64,000 bases of DNA. It comes from Sphingomonas zeae. Lineage in GTDB: Bacteria > Pseudomonadota > Alphaproteobacteria > Sphingomonadales > Sphingomonadaceae. The DNA lies in NCBI RefSeq assembly GCF_014197135.1, contig NZ_JACIFA010000009.1:89699-153698 (forward strand), in the 5' to 3' direction. The notes beneath the pieces are model-generated. The model was given only the letters and a program-made list of their open reading frames with translations. It was not told where the DNA came from and did not search any database. Made by a program: the position numbers and the translations under genes. Shown here in pieces: positions 17,627 to 26,931 of the stretch (positions within the stretch are counted from its first letter, which is position 1; each line of letters starts with the position of its first letter).

Positions 17627-19325
17627 ACGGTCTGTCCTCGAGGTGCCGATCGACGACGATCCGGGGGACTGTTCGGTGCCCCGGGGCGGCGGATGGCGTC
17701 CGGGCGCCCGGTGGGCGCGGCAAGGGCTGCCGACGCGGGCTGTTGTTGAGGCACAGATCGCAGCGCTTCCAACGCATGCGCGTCCCCCCGTACGCGAACT
17801 CGGTCGCCGGTCGGAGGCGGCCAGCCATCCGTTTAAGGCCATGGTGCAGGCTGCTCCGACATCGCCCCATCCCCTCCCATTGCTGGGGCACGCGCCGCTG
17901 GCGTTGGTAGGCAAGGTCGGGCGGCGAGAAGACATCGTCGCCGCGTGCGATGGGGCGCGCGCCCTGGGCGTGTATCCGGGCATGGCGGCGACCCACGCAC
18001 GCGCGCTCGTATCGGACCTCGACGTCCGCCCGGCTGATCCGGAGGCGGATAGCGCGTTGCTCGATCGCCTGGCCTTGCTCGCCGTACGACGCTGGTCGCC
18101 GGTCGCAGCGGCGACGCCGAACGACGGGATCTGGATCGATCTTTCCGGTTGCGCGCATCTGCATGGCGGCGAGGAGCTGTTCTGCCGCCGTCTTCATGCC
18201 TTCTGCCGACGGGCGGGCTTCTCCGCACGGATCGCGGTCGCCGATACGGGTGGAGCGGCGCATGCCCTGGCAAGATACGGACGCGGCGAGATCATACGGG
18301 CACCCTCGGGCGCGACCGCGGATGCATTAGCGCCGCTGCCGGTTGCCGCCTTGCGGCTTGCGCCCTCCGCGCTCCGTGCGTGTCGACGCTTCGGCTTCGA
18401 TACGATTGCAGATCTCCTGCCCGTGGCTCGGGGACCACTCGCCAGGCGCCTCGGGCTGCCAGCGATCGTTCGGCTCGATCAGGCGTTGGGTGCCGTAGCG
18501 GAGCCGATCACGCCCCGCGAGGATGCCGAGGTTCCTGGCGTTGAATGCCGGTTGCTCGAGCCGATCGGTACCGCTGAGGCGATTGAGCAGGTGATGGGCG
18601 ATCTGCTGCGGGATCTTGCCCGTGTTCTGCAAGCGCGAGGGCTGGGCGCGCGGTCGCTGCGGTTCGCCGGCCTGCGGGTCGATGGATCCGAACAGATCGT
18701 CGGCGTGGGGACTTCGCGACCCACGCGAGAAGTTTCCCACTTGCTTCGCCTGCTGAAGCTCAGGATCGAGCGGATCGATCCGGGCTTGGGTTTCGAGCAG
18801 TTTCGGCTCGTAGCGCCGCACACCGAACCGCTTGACGCGGTGGATCTGGGCGCCGTGCTGGTCGACGACCGACAGAAGCGCGATCCAGCGCGCCTCGTCG
18901 ACGTGATCGCGGGCCGGATCGGTGCCCAGGCCGTCTACCGCGCAGCCCCACGCGAAAGCCACGTGCCCGAGCGCGCCGTGATCCGATCCGACCCCATCGC
19001 TCTGCCGGGCGCATGGCCGGCATGGAAGCGGCCCATCCGGCTCTTTGCTCGACCCGAACCCCTCGGCCGGGTCATCGCGCTGATGCCGGACCAACCTCCG
19101 CGCCGCTTCGAATGGCGAGGGCGCGTGCATCGGATCGTCGCCGGCGATGGTCCCGAACGGGTGCATGGCGAATGGTGGCGGCGTGACGCCGAGGTCTGGG
19201 CGATCCGTGACTATTACCGGGTCGAGGATGAGGAGGGCGGCCGGTTCTGGGTATTCCGGCGCGGCGACGGCTTCGAGGACAACACCGGCGATCTGTCGTG
19301 GTGGATGCATGGGGTCTTTGGATGA
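17541..19325 (+). CDS. imuB: ImuB, Y-family polymerase-like mutasome hub
   Basis: 594 residues starting MRRVVSLFLPTLAIDRLRR, the conserved ImuB N-terminus. The Y-family fold is recognisable (palm region DGIWIDLSGCAHLHGGE; fingers and thumb with RFGFDTIADLLPVARGPL), but the metal-binding acidic residue in the first strand is absent, so it should be catalytically inactive. Family members bind the beta clamp and recruit DnaE2. The stop overlaps the dnaE2 start as ATGA. The whole cassette is one SOS-induced operon. Confidence 0.92.
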   Translation: MRRVVSLFLPTLAIDRLRRLERSALQQPERSVLEVPIDDDPGDCSVPRGGGWRPGARWARQGLPTRAVVEAQIAALPTHARPPVRELGRRSEAASHPFKAMVQAAPTSPHPLPLLGHAPLALVGKVGRREDIVAACDGARALGVYPGMAATHARALVSDLDVRPADPEADSALLDRLALLAVRRWSPVAAATPNDGIWIDLSGCAHLHGGEELFCRRLHAFCRRAGFSARIAVADTGGAAHALARYGRGEIIRAPSGATADALAPLPVAALRLAPSALRACRRFGFDTIADLLPVARGPLARRLGLPAIVRLDQALGAVAEPITPREDAEVPGVECRLLEPIGTAEAIEQVMGDLLRDLARVLQARGLGARSLRFAGLRVDGSEQIVGVGTSRPTREVSHLLRLLKLRIERIDPGLGFEQFRLVAPHTEPLDAVDLGAVLVDDRQKRDPARLVDVIAGRIGAQAVYRAAPRESHVPERAVIRSDPIALPGAWPAWKRPIRLFARPEPLGRVIALMPDQPPRRFEWRGRVHRIVAGDGPERVHGEWWRRDAEVWAIRDYYRVEDEEGGRFWVFRRGDGFEDNTGDLSWWMHGVFG

Positions 19326-22300
19326 CCCATTACGTCGAGTTGCAGGTCCTCACGCATTTCTCGCTATTGCGCGGTGCATCGTCTGCCGAGGAATTATTCT
19401 CTGCCGCAGCATTGCTCGGATATCCCGCGATCGGGGTAAGCGATATCGGGACCGTGGCCGGCGTGGTCCGGGCCTGGGAGGCGCAGAAAGCGACCGGCGT
19501 TCGCCTGATTGCGGGCACCCGGGTCGATCTGTCCTGCGGCCGACGCCTCCTGCTCTATCCGACGGATCGACCAGCTTGGTCGCGGATCACGCGGCTCCTG
19601 ACGGTCGGCAAGAAGCGGGCAGGGAAGGGCGCATGTCTGCTGCACTGGCATGATCTTGCGCCATGGTCCGACGCCGTCATCGCGATCCTGTTACCGCACG
19701 AGGCGGACGAGGAGAACCTTGAGGCGCTGGCCGACCTCAAGGCGGTCTTCGGGCAGCGGGGTTATATGGCGCTGTTCCAGCGGCGTCGGCCAGGTGATGC
19801 GGTTCGCATCGACGCGCTCGCGCGACAGGCAGGTGGTGCGGGCATACGCGCGGTCGTCACCGGCGACGTCCTTTATCACGCTCCGGAAGCGCGGCTGCTG
19901 CAGGATGTCGTCACCGCCGTCCGAGAGAAGTGCTCCGTCGACGAACTGGGCTATCGACGCGAGGTCAACGCCGATCGCGCGCTCAAATCGCCCGACGAAA
20001 TGGTACGCAGGTTCCAGGATTATCCGGACGCGTTGCAGGCGAGCGTCGACATCGCCCGGATGTGCACCTTCGACCTCGGCGAACTGGCATATCAATATCC
20101 GCACGAGCGGGTCATTGAGGGACTGACTGCACAACAGGCGCTCGAGCAACTCGCGACCGAAGCGGTCGAGGGCATGTTCGACGGAAACGTGCCCAAGTCC
20201 TATCGCGACCAGATCGCACACGAGCTGCGGCTGATCGGCGAACTCGGCTATGCGCCCTACTTCCTGACGGTCCATTCGATCGTGCGTGAGGCCCGCCGGC
20301 GTGGGATCCTGTGCCAAGGGCGCGGCTCGGCTGCCAATTCGTGCGTCTGCTTCGTGCTCGGGGTCACGTCGATCGATCCGATCAAGCATGAACTGCTCTT
20401 CGAACGCTTCGTATCGGGCGAACGGCGCGAGCCCCCCGATATCGACATCGATTTTGAGCATGAACGGCGCGAGGAGATCATCCAGTGGATCTACGAAACC
20501 TATGGGCGTGACAGGGCAGCGCTGACCGCGGTCGTCACTCGTTACCGGGCGCGCGGCGCGGTACGCGATGTCGGCAAGGCGATGGGCTTGCCCGAGGATC
20601 TCACCTCCTCCTTGGCAGGCCTGGTCTGGGGGTGGTCCGCCGAAGGGGTCGGCGAGAAGCAGGTCGACGAGCTCAACCTCGACATCGGTGATCGCCGGCT
20701 GCGTCTCACACTCGATCTTGCGCGCAAGCTGATCGGTGTACCGCGTCACATGAGCCAGCATCCAGGCGGTTTCGTCCTGACCCATGATCGTCTCGACGAC
20801 CTCGTTCCCATCGAACCAGCGGCGATGGAGGACCGCCAGATCATCGAATGGGACAAGGACGATATCGACAGCCTCAAGTTCATGAAGGTCGACGTGCTTG
20901 GGCTCGGCATGCTCGGTTGCATGAACCGCGCCTTTGACATGCTCGAGGCGGACAAGGGCCTGCATGTGGAGCTGAAGGATCTGCAGGACGACGATCCGGG
21001 CGTCTACGCCATGATCCAGAAGGCCGATACGCTCGGGACATTCCAGATCGAGAGCCGCGCCCAGATGAGCATGCTGCCGCGCATGAAGCCGCGGCGCTTC
21101 TACGATCTGGTCATCCAGGTCGCGATCGTAAGGCCCGGGCCGATCCAGGGCGATATGGTCCATCCCTATCTCCGCCGACGGGAGGGTCTTGAGCGCCCCG
21201 AGTATCCACGCCCTGAGCTGCGCGCCGTTCTCGAAAAGACGCTTGGCGTTCCACTCTTTCAGGAACAAGCCATGAAGGTTGCGATCGTCGGCGCCGGGTT
21301 CACGCCGGCTGAGGCGGACGCGCTGCGCCGTGCGATGGCGACGTTCAAGTTCACCGGCGGTGTCAGCCATTTCAGCGAGAAACTGGTGGAAGGCATGGTT
21401 GCCCGAGGGTATCCACGGGACTTCGCGGAGCGTACCTTTCGTCAGCTCGAGGGCTTCGGTTCCTACGGCTTTCCTGAGAGCCATGCCGCGAGCTTTGCCA
21501 AGATCTCCTATGCGTCGTCGTGGATGAAGCATCATCATCCGGACGTTTTTTGCGCCAGCTTGATGAACGCGCAGCCGATGGGCTTTTACGCGCCGGCTCA
21601 GATCGTGCGCGACGCGCGCGAGCACGGCGTCGAGGTTCGGCCGCCTTGCGTCAATGCGAGCCGCTGGGACTGTACGCTGGAGCCGACCGGGAGCCGATAT
21701 CTGGCCGTCCGGCTCGGACTGAGGGTGATCCGCGGTTTGTCCAACGCCGATGGGGCCAAGATCGTCGCAGCTCGGGCAACCGCCTCGTACGACAGCGTGG
21801 AGGACGTCTGGCGCCGATCGGGGGCGCAACGCGCCTCGATCGAGAAGCTGGCCGACGGCGACGCCTTCCACGCGTTCGGCGCCGATCGGCGGCAAGGGCT
21901 GTGGAAGGTGAGGGGGCTGGGGGAGGCGCCGCTGCCCCTCTTCGCGGCCGCCGATCGTGCGGCTGTTGCCGGCAGCGTCGAGGGTATCGAGCCTGCGGTA
22001 GCGCTGCGCCCACTCACCGACGGGCGCGAGGTCATCGAGGACTATCGCAATCTGCAACTGTCGCTTCGCGCACATCCCCTAAGCTTCGTGCGCGACGAGC
22101 TGTCCCGACAAGGCGTGCGCTCTTGTGCCGACCTGAGCACCATCCGTGATGGCCGCCACGTCGAGGTGGCGGGCATCATCCTTGTCCGGCAGAAGCCGGG
22201 CAGCGCCAAAGGCGTGCTGTTCATCACCATCGAGGATGAAACCGGCATCGCCAACGGGATCCTGTGGCCGGATCGTTTCGAGGCGCAGCATCGCACAGTG

Positions 22301-22600
22301 ATGTCGGCGTCGATGGTCGGGTTGAAAGGGCGCGTGCAGCGCGAAGGCGAGGTGATCCACGTGATCTGCGATCGGATCGTCGAGTACGGGGACCTGCTGA
22401 TGAAGGTCGGCGACATGTCGTTCCCGCCTCGGACCGGTCGCGGAGACGCCGCGCAGCATCCAGGATCTCCCGATCGCGGAGAACCCGGTCATGACGCCGA
22501 CCGGTGGAAGCCAGAACCGCGCGACTGCTATTGGCCGCCGCATGCCGACGGCAGGGATCCGGAACAGGTCGTGCGCTTCAAGTCGCACGACTTTCATTGA
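19322..22600 (+). CDS. dnaE2: Error-prone DNA polymerase DnaE2 (ImuC)
   Basis: 1092 residues from the ATG at 19322 overlapping the imuB stop. An N-terminal PHP domain (YVELQVLTHFSLLRGASS) precedes the C-family polymerase core with PDIDIDFEHERREEIIQW and the second acidic motif near LKFMKVDVLGLGML. Finger and OB-fold regions follow (VEVAGIILVRQKPGSAKG). Length matches family members. DnaE2 extends primers past DNA lesions and is the mutagenic polymerase of the ImuA/ImuB/DnaE2 complex. The last ~60 residues are polar and probably disordered. Carriage on a plasmid-like backbone would give the host an extra damage-induced mutator. Confidence 0.95.
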   Translation: MTHYVELQVLTHFSLLRGASSAEELFSAAALLGYPAIGVSDIGTVAGVVRAWEAQKATGVRLIAGTRVDLSCGRRLLLYPTDRPAWSRITRLLTVGKKRAGKGACLLHWHDLAPWSDAVIAILLPHEADEENLEALADLKAVFGQRGYMALFQRRRPGDAVRIDALARQAGGAGIRAVVTGDVLYHAPEARLLQDVVTAVREKCSVDELGYRREVNADRALKSPDEMVRRFQDYPDALQASVDIARMCTFDLGELAYQYPHERVIEGLTAQQALEQLATEAVEGMFDGNVPKSYRDQIAHELRLIGELGYAPYFLTVHSIVREARRRGILCQGRGSAANSCVCFVLGVTSIDPIKHELLFERFVSGERREPPDIDIDFEHERREEIIQWIYETYGRDRAALTAVVTRYRARGAVRDVGKAMGLPEDLTSSLAGLVWGWSAEGVGEKQVDELNLDIGDRRLRLTLDLARKLIGVPRHMSQHPGGFVLTHDRLDDLVPIEPAAMEDRQIIEWDKDDIDSLKFMKVDVLGLGMLGCMNRAFDMLEADKGLHVELKDLQDDDPGVYAMIQKADTLGTFQIESRAQMSMLPRMKPRRFYDLVIQVAIVRPGPIQGDMVHPYLRRREGLERPEYPRPELRAVLEKTLGVPLFQEQAMKVAIVGAGFTPAEADALRRAMATFKFTGGVSHFSEKLVEGMVARGYPRDFAERTFRQLEGFGSYGFPESHAASFAKISYASSWMKHHHPDVFCASLMNAQPMGFYAPAQIVRDAREHGVEVRPPCVNASRWDCTLEPTGSRYLAVRLGLRVIRGLSNADGAKIVAARATASYDSVEDVWRRSGAQRASIEKLADGDAFHAFGADRRQGLWKVRGLGEAPLPLFAAADRAAVAGSVEGIEPAVALRPLTDGREVIEDYRNLQLSLRAHPLSFVRDELSRQGVRSCADLSTIRDGRHVEVAGIILVRQKPGSAKGVLFITIEDETGIANGILWPDRFEAQHRTVMSASMVGLKGRVQREGEVIHVICDRIVEYGDLLMKVGDMSFPPRTGRGDAAQHPGSPDRGEPGHDADRWKPEPRDCYWPPHADGRDPEQVVRFKSHDFH

Positions 22601-22604
22601 TCCG

Positions 22605-22892
22605 ATGGCGAGCTTGCCACGTCACCAGCGAGTCGTGATCGCGCTCTCCGTCCATATCCTCCGCGCGGGCGTCGCGCGCTGTTCGGAAGGACGCGTCGAT
22701 GGCATCGAGGTACGGCTCGCGTTGCGATGTCTGCTGCCGCATTGTCCGGAGCCCTGGCCGCTGTCGTTATACTGGGATGCTGCGGCACAGGAGAACGAGA
22801 TCGGCCGGGCACAGGGCGTAACCGCTGCATTCAATGGCATCGTCCGACAGCTGCGCAAGGCGGGCCGATACGATGAGAACGGCTTTTTGTAA
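22605..22892 (+). CDS. Small hypothetical protein downstream of dnaE2
   Basis: 95 residues from an ATG 4 bp after the dnaE2 stop, so probably cotranscribed. The sequence (MASLPRHQRVVIALSVHILR, later EPWPLSLYWDAAAQ) has a mixed alpha/beta look and no motif that I recognise. Its tight spacing suggests translation with the SOS cassette. It could also be a chance frame. Confidence 0.45.
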   Translation: MASLPRHQRVVIALSVHILRAGVARCSEGRVDGIEVRLALRCLLPHCPEPWPLSLYWDAAAQENEIGRAQGVTAAFNGIVRQLRKAGRYDENGFL

Positions 22893-23128
22893 GAGCGGCG
22901 TCGGCAGCCGGTGCGGAAGGGGATTTTGGACTCGATAGCTCGATGCAGCATACCAGCATGCGATCCAGCGAACCGGGATCTGGTGATAGGATGATCAAAA
23001 TCGTCCGATTTCGACCATCCTAACACCGGTCCTCGAACCGCGCACGCTGTCGCTCGCCCGAGCCAGGAGTATGATAGGTGCCGCGAAGGCAACGGTGTGG
23101 GCGCCTACACAATACAAGGAAGAAGCTT

Positions 23129-24064
23129 GTGACGCAGCCACCGCTGCGAATGATCGCGCATCGCTTTGGCATTCCGATGGAGGTGCTCGCGTGCGAACCG
23201 CTCGGCAGACCGCCGGTAGCGTACGGCGAGGTTCTCGTGCGCATGACGGCAACGCCGATCAATCCATCCGACCTGATCCCCGTTGCCGGTGCCTATGCTG
23301 CGCGAACGTCGCTTCCGTTCGTGCCAGGCTATGAGGGGACGGGAACGATCGAAGAGGTCGGCGACAATGTCGATCCCGGGCTAATCGGTCGGCGCGTGTT
23401 ACCCTTGGGCAGTGCGGGATGCTGGCAGACGTTGAAGGTCCTGCCGGCCGACTGGTGCATCCTGGTGCCGGACGATGTCGACGATGACGAGGCCGCGACC
23501 GCCTATATCAATCCCCTGACCGCCCTACTGATGGTGCGTAGGATGGCCCCGCAGCCAGGAGACGCGGTCGGAATCACCGCCGCCGCGTCGGCAATCGGTC
23601 GCATCCTGATCCGCATGATCGCATCGACGAGGGCGCACGCGGTTGCCATCGTGCGCTCGCAGTCGGCGGCCGAAAGCCTCCGCTGCGAACCTGCTGAGGT
23701 GGTCTGGAGCGATACGCCAATGCCCAGGCTCAATGGAGCCATGGACGCGGTTGGCGGCCGCGCGGGATGCGATCTGGCGGCCGCGGTCGTGCCGGGCGGC
23801 CAGATGCTGCATTATGGTTTGATGTCAGGGAAGCCGCTGGCCGGGACGGGCGCCACCACAGCACAATACTTCAGACTGCGGGATATCGTTCATGCCATAT
23901 CGAGAGCGCAGCTCGACGAATTGATGTCTGTTGTATTTGACGAGATACGGGTCGGCCGTGCCGCGATCTCGATCGCTGCCCGCTACCCCCTGGCGGAAAT
24001 CGGTCTTGCGCTCACGCACGATGCCCGTGTCGGACGAAGCGGCAAAATCCTGCTCTGCCCGTGA
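23129..24064 (+). CDS. MDR-family NADPH oxidoreductase (quinone/enoyl reductase-like)
   Basis: 311 residues from a GTG with AAGGAAG upstream; an ATG at 23150 is an alternative. The medium-chain reductase fold is shown by INPSDLIPVAGAY, the substrate-entry strand LPFVPGYEGTGTIEEVG, and a Rossmann segment starting GDAVGITAAASAIGR. Zinc ligands of classical alcohol dehydrogenases are absent. This subgroup resembles 2-enoyl thioester reductases and quinone oxidoreductases that use NADPH. It stands alone between the SOS cassette and plasmid genes, so its substrate cannot be inferred. Confidence 0.8.
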   Translation: MTQPPLRMIAHRFGIPMEVLACEPLGRPPVAYGEVLVRMTATPINPSDLIPVAGAYAARTSLPFVPGYEGTGTIEEVGDNVDPGLIGRRVLPLGSAGCWQTLKVLPADWCILVPDDVDDDEAATAYINPLTALLMVRRMAPQPGDAVGITAAASAIGRILIRMIASTRAHAVAIVRSQSAAESLRCEPAEVVWSDTPMPRLNGAMDAVGGRAGCDLAAAVVPGGQMLHYGLMSGKPLAGTGATTAQYFRLRDIVHAISRAQLDELMSVVFDEIRVGRAAISIAARYPLAEIGLALTHDARVGRSGKILLCP

Positions 24065-24185
24065 GAGAGGGACGGGGATGGGGCGGCGAGCGAAGCCGCG
24101 CCATCTTCCGACGATGCATCACCCCGCCGTTAATTGCGAGCGACCGCGCAGTGCCGCTCTGCGGCAATCGGTCCCTCGTCCTGCG

Positions 24186-25106
24186 TCATCGTCGGGCGAA
24201 TGAGTCTCTAACGCGCTTGGCGCGCCAGGCATCGTTCCAGTCGTTGTGAACATCGGGCACATGTGCCACAAGTTCACGGCGGTGACGGGACAGGTGCTCG
24301 CGTGCCTTCTCAAGGAGCCGCGCTGCCGCCGGCCCGCGATCGGCATAGACGATGATCCTGCGCACTTTTTCGGGGATAGCGACGAATGCGAGCCGTTCCA
24401 CGCCGCCCAGCGCCCAGGTCGGCGTACCGAACCAGTGCATCGCAGACAGTGCGTCCTCAATGCCTTCGGCGAGACCAAGTTCGTCCGTCGCGGGTGCAAG
24501 CCTGATGGCGCCGGTACCTAGGAGTCCGAGCGCAACTTTGGGCTTCGGGATTGGCTTGTGAAGGATGTCGACCGGATCGAGGAAGGTCCGCTGCACCGCG
24601 ATCACGCCCAGGTCACTTTCTACGGCTGCGATCAATGCGGGCATGACCCGCTTGTCGGAGCCAGAGCCAAGCACGGTCTTCGGATTGAACCGTAAGCTTC
24701 GCGGATAGGGTCCGGTCAGTCCGCGGGCGCGCAAATACGTCTCGGCCAGCGTTCCGACGACCGGCTTGCTCGCGTGCCACAATCGAACCGCAAGCGCACT
24801 CATGTCGCGCCGCGGTTCCTTGGCAGGCATGTCGAGCGGCGCGCGATCATGAAGGCGTTGCCGCTGCAGCGCCTTGAGCACCTCGGCGGTGGTGCACCCG
24901 GCGAAGCAGTGGAACAGGATGGCGCTATCGCCAAGCCTGACCGAGAGGCTGGGCGACACATCGTCATGTGCTGGGCATCGGCATTCGCCACGGGTGCCGC
25001 GCCATACCCCGCCAAGGCGCTCGACGATCGTCTTTGCGCGGACTTCAGCGTCGAGCGGCAGTCTAGGCATCGGCCGAGCTCCGGCATCGTGCTGGACTGC
25101 GATCAT
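24186..25106 (-). CDS. Toprim-domain primase-like protein (plasmid type)
   Basis: 306 residues. A CHC2-like zinc finger near the N-terminus (CRCPAHDDVSPSL, then FHCFAGC) precedes a linker and a Toprim domain (LGLAEGIEDALSAMHW with the conserved Glu, then RIIVYADRG). Such DUF7146/Toprim proteins are common on plasmids and phages and are thought to prime DNA synthesis or act in transfer replication. The start ATG at 25106 has AGGAA close upstream. The neighbours HNH, SSB and RepC support a replication role. Confidence 0.82.
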   Translation of the reverse strand: MIAVQHDAGARPMPRLPLDAEVRAKTIVERLGGVWRGTRGECRCPAHDDVSPSLSVRLGDSAILFHCFAGCTTAEVLKALQRQRLHDRAPLDMPAKEPRRDMSALAVRLWHASKPVVGTLAETYLRARGLTGPYPRSLRFNPKTVLGSGSDKRVMPALIAAVESDLGVIAVQRTFLDPVDILHKPIPKPKVALGLLGTGAIRLAPATDELGLAEGIEDALSAMHWFGTPTWALGGVERLAFVAIPEKVRRIIVYADRGPAAARLLEKAREHLSRHRRELVAHVPDVHNDWNDAWRAKRVRDSFARR

Positions 25107-25244
25107 TTCCTGACACTCCGGTAACTTCGAACCGCAGGGTCATCGTCGCCCTCGCCTCTGGACGGCGAGCGAAGAGCCAAAGACTGAAAGGAACTGATCT
25201 CGTGCGCGCGCGGCGTCGCCGCATGAACGCCCTTGGGCGGCTAG

Positions 25245-25688
25245 CTAACCGTAACGTCCTGTGAAGAGGTCGCCGAGCGCGCGGCGTCGAAAGGCGTTCC
25301 ACCACCGACGGCGACGATGTTCTGGCGCATCGTGGATCATGTGGCAGCGCGGACAGAGGGCGGCGAGGTTTCGCCAACGCGGACCGCTGAAACTCGGATC
25401 GTGATTGAGATGCGCTGTGGCCAGGTAGACCGGTCTGCGCGTGATGCAGATCGCGTCTAGAGCAACAAAAGCGGGAGGCCGTCGCAACACGCGGCCGCGT
25501 CCATCCCGCCAGGAACGCCCGTCTGCGTCCCACCAGACCCCTTTCGCATCCTTGAGCTGAGCAACGTGTCGGCCATGCGGCCGTCCGCAATGTTCGCAAC
25601 GACCACTTGCACGTTCGAAGCGTACGATCCGGCTGATCTCGGGCCAGTCGATCGGATAAAGCCAGCGATGTTCCGGACGGATCGGCAT
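25245..25688 (-). CDS. HNH endonuclease-like protein
   Basis: 147 residues from the likely start MPIRPEHRWLYPIDW; the frame extends 24 codons further. Two cysteine pairs (CEHCG and LCPRCH), with HLNHDP between them and HDAPEHRRRR after, form a treble-clef HNH zinc fold. The His in HLNHDP is the probable catalytic residue. This family is frequent on alphaproteobacterial plasmids near ssb and rep genes. Its biological role is not established. No ribosome site is obvious at any candidate start. Confidence 0.72.
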   Translation of the reverse strand: MPIRPEHRWLYPIDWPEISRIVRFERASGRCEHCGRPHGRHVAQLKDAKGVWWDADGRSWRDGRGRVLRRPPAFVALDAICITRRPVYLATAHLNHDPSFSGPRWRNLAALCPRCHMIHDAPEHRRRRWWNAFRRRALGDLFTGRYG

Positions 25689-25811
25689 GCGACGATTCTG
25701 AATCATGCGCACCGAGAACGAAAGGAGAAAATGCGGCGAATGATCTGCCGATCCCGGCATACCGAGTTTGAAAGGGCGTGACGACCGCCAGCCGATCGCT
25801 TGGCCAGAGCC

Positions 25812-26135
25812 TCACACCTGTTCGCCGGTACTTTTGGCCAGAACCGAAAAGGTGTCGGCGATGAGCTCTGTTCGGTAGCCTGTATCATTGGTGTCGCCAT
25901 GCTGCCCCTCGCGCACGCGTCCTGTGATATGGACAAGATCACCGACGCCGGCAACCTCCAGTTGGTTGGTCAGGTTCGAGAAACACACGACGCTATTCCA
26001 TAGGGTATCCTGCTTCCATTCGTCGCCATCACGTCGGTTGTAATTTGCTGCAACGTTCACGAACGTGACCTTTTCTCGCCTGTTGATCTTGCCGACACGC
26101 CCGATGATGCGGAATTCAGCGATATTCTGGGGCAT
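25812..26135 (-). CDS. ssb: Single-stranded DNA-binding protein (short plasmid form)
   Basis: 107 residues from the ATG at 26135, preceded by GGAGA. A single OB fold is visible (AEFRIIGRVGKINRREKVTF, then DTLWNSVVCF and GDLVHITGRVREGQ). It lacks the acidic C-terminal tip of chromosomal SSB, ending in LAKSTGEQV, so it probably does not recruit the usual partner proteins. It fits the neighbouring primase-like and rep genes. Confidence 0.85.
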   Translation of the reverse strand: MPQNIAEFRIIGRVGKINRREKVTFVNVAANYNRRDGDEWKQDTLWNSVVCFSNLTNQLEVAGVGDLVHITGRVREGQHGDTNDTGYRTELIADTFSVLAKSTGEQV

Positions 26136-26184
26136 GATGCTCTTCTCCAGTGACTCACTCAATTGAACAGGCGGGGTCGCGCGA

Positions 26185-26826
26185 TCAGTCGCTCTTTGTC
26201 AGCGCGCGCGGCTGGAAATGGTATTTCGTGACGTTCTGAGGTGTTGCGTAGGTCTCGTACGCCGCCAGCCAGTCGCGACTGATGGCTCGTTGCGCGGTTG
26301 CTAGCGGAAGCCGGTGCTCGCACACGAGCCGCCACAGAACGAAGGCGAGTGCATTCTTGTCATCCGCATTCGCTTGTCCGCGGCGCGGTTGAAGCCAGAG
26401 ATTGCCGGCATCGAATGGTGCGCCGCCTAGAGAAATCGGAATGAGGTGATCAAGCTCATAGTCGGCCAATCGTCCGTCTGGATATTGCGCCTGCATCATC
26501 CGCCGCTTCAGGGGACCGGTGACACCGTAGGAGGGGCGCATCGATCGGGAATATCCCGGTCGACAGATCGTCCTCCCAATGTTCCCTTGCGTGATGCGAG
26601 CGTCGATCGAGCCTCTCACATCGGGCGGCGGCAATCGTCCATCGATACCCAGCGGAAGCGGCGGACGCAGGATCGTCGACGCGAGACTCTGGACAGCCTC
26701 GCAAAACGGCTCATCGCATCGGGCGTTTCCCGAAAACGGCGCGCCAATCGCATGGCTCAAACCGCCGTGCCACCATGCAAGTACGGCAAGCACCCCTGCA
26801 CCGACGATCAGCGCCAGCCACCTCAT
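26185..26826 (-). CDS. Membrane-anchored HNH endonuclease family protein
   Basis: 213 residues from the ATG at 26826; a GTG at 26901 would add 25 residues, and neither has a strong ribosome site. One hydrophobic helix (LALIVGAGVLAVLAWW) near the N-terminus acts as signal or anchor. The C-terminal half holds the HNH core DYELDHLIPISLGGAP followed by NLWLQPRRGQANADDKN, typical of HNH nucleases. The nuclease domain should lie in the periplasm, where it could cut incoming or secreted DNA. Its position in a plasmid maintenance region suggests exclusion, transfer or release functions, but this is inference. Confidence 0.7.
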   Translation of the reverse strand: MRWLALIVGAGVLAVLAWWHGGLSHAIGAPFSGNARCDEPFCEAVQSLASTILRPPLPLGIDGRLPPPDVRGSIDARITQGNIGRTICRPGYSRSMRPSYGVTGPLKRRMMQAQYPDGRLADYELDHLIPISLGGAPFDAGNLWLQPRRGQANADDKNALAFVLWRLVCEHRLPLATAQRAISRDWLAAYETYATPQNVTKYHFQPRALTKSD

Positions 26827-26931
26827 CGCCCGCCTTTGGGACCGCAGGTGCAGGTGAAAATCTGAATGGATCCGTGTCGAGACATAGTCCACGTTTACCA
26901 CAGGACGTTATTGGACGCCAAGTCAGGTTTG

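Noticed and set aside
19691..22075. 794-codon minus-strand frame inside dnaE2
   Set aside because: It is antisense to the DnaE2 catalytic core; the sequence is His/Arg/Asp-rich without motifs.
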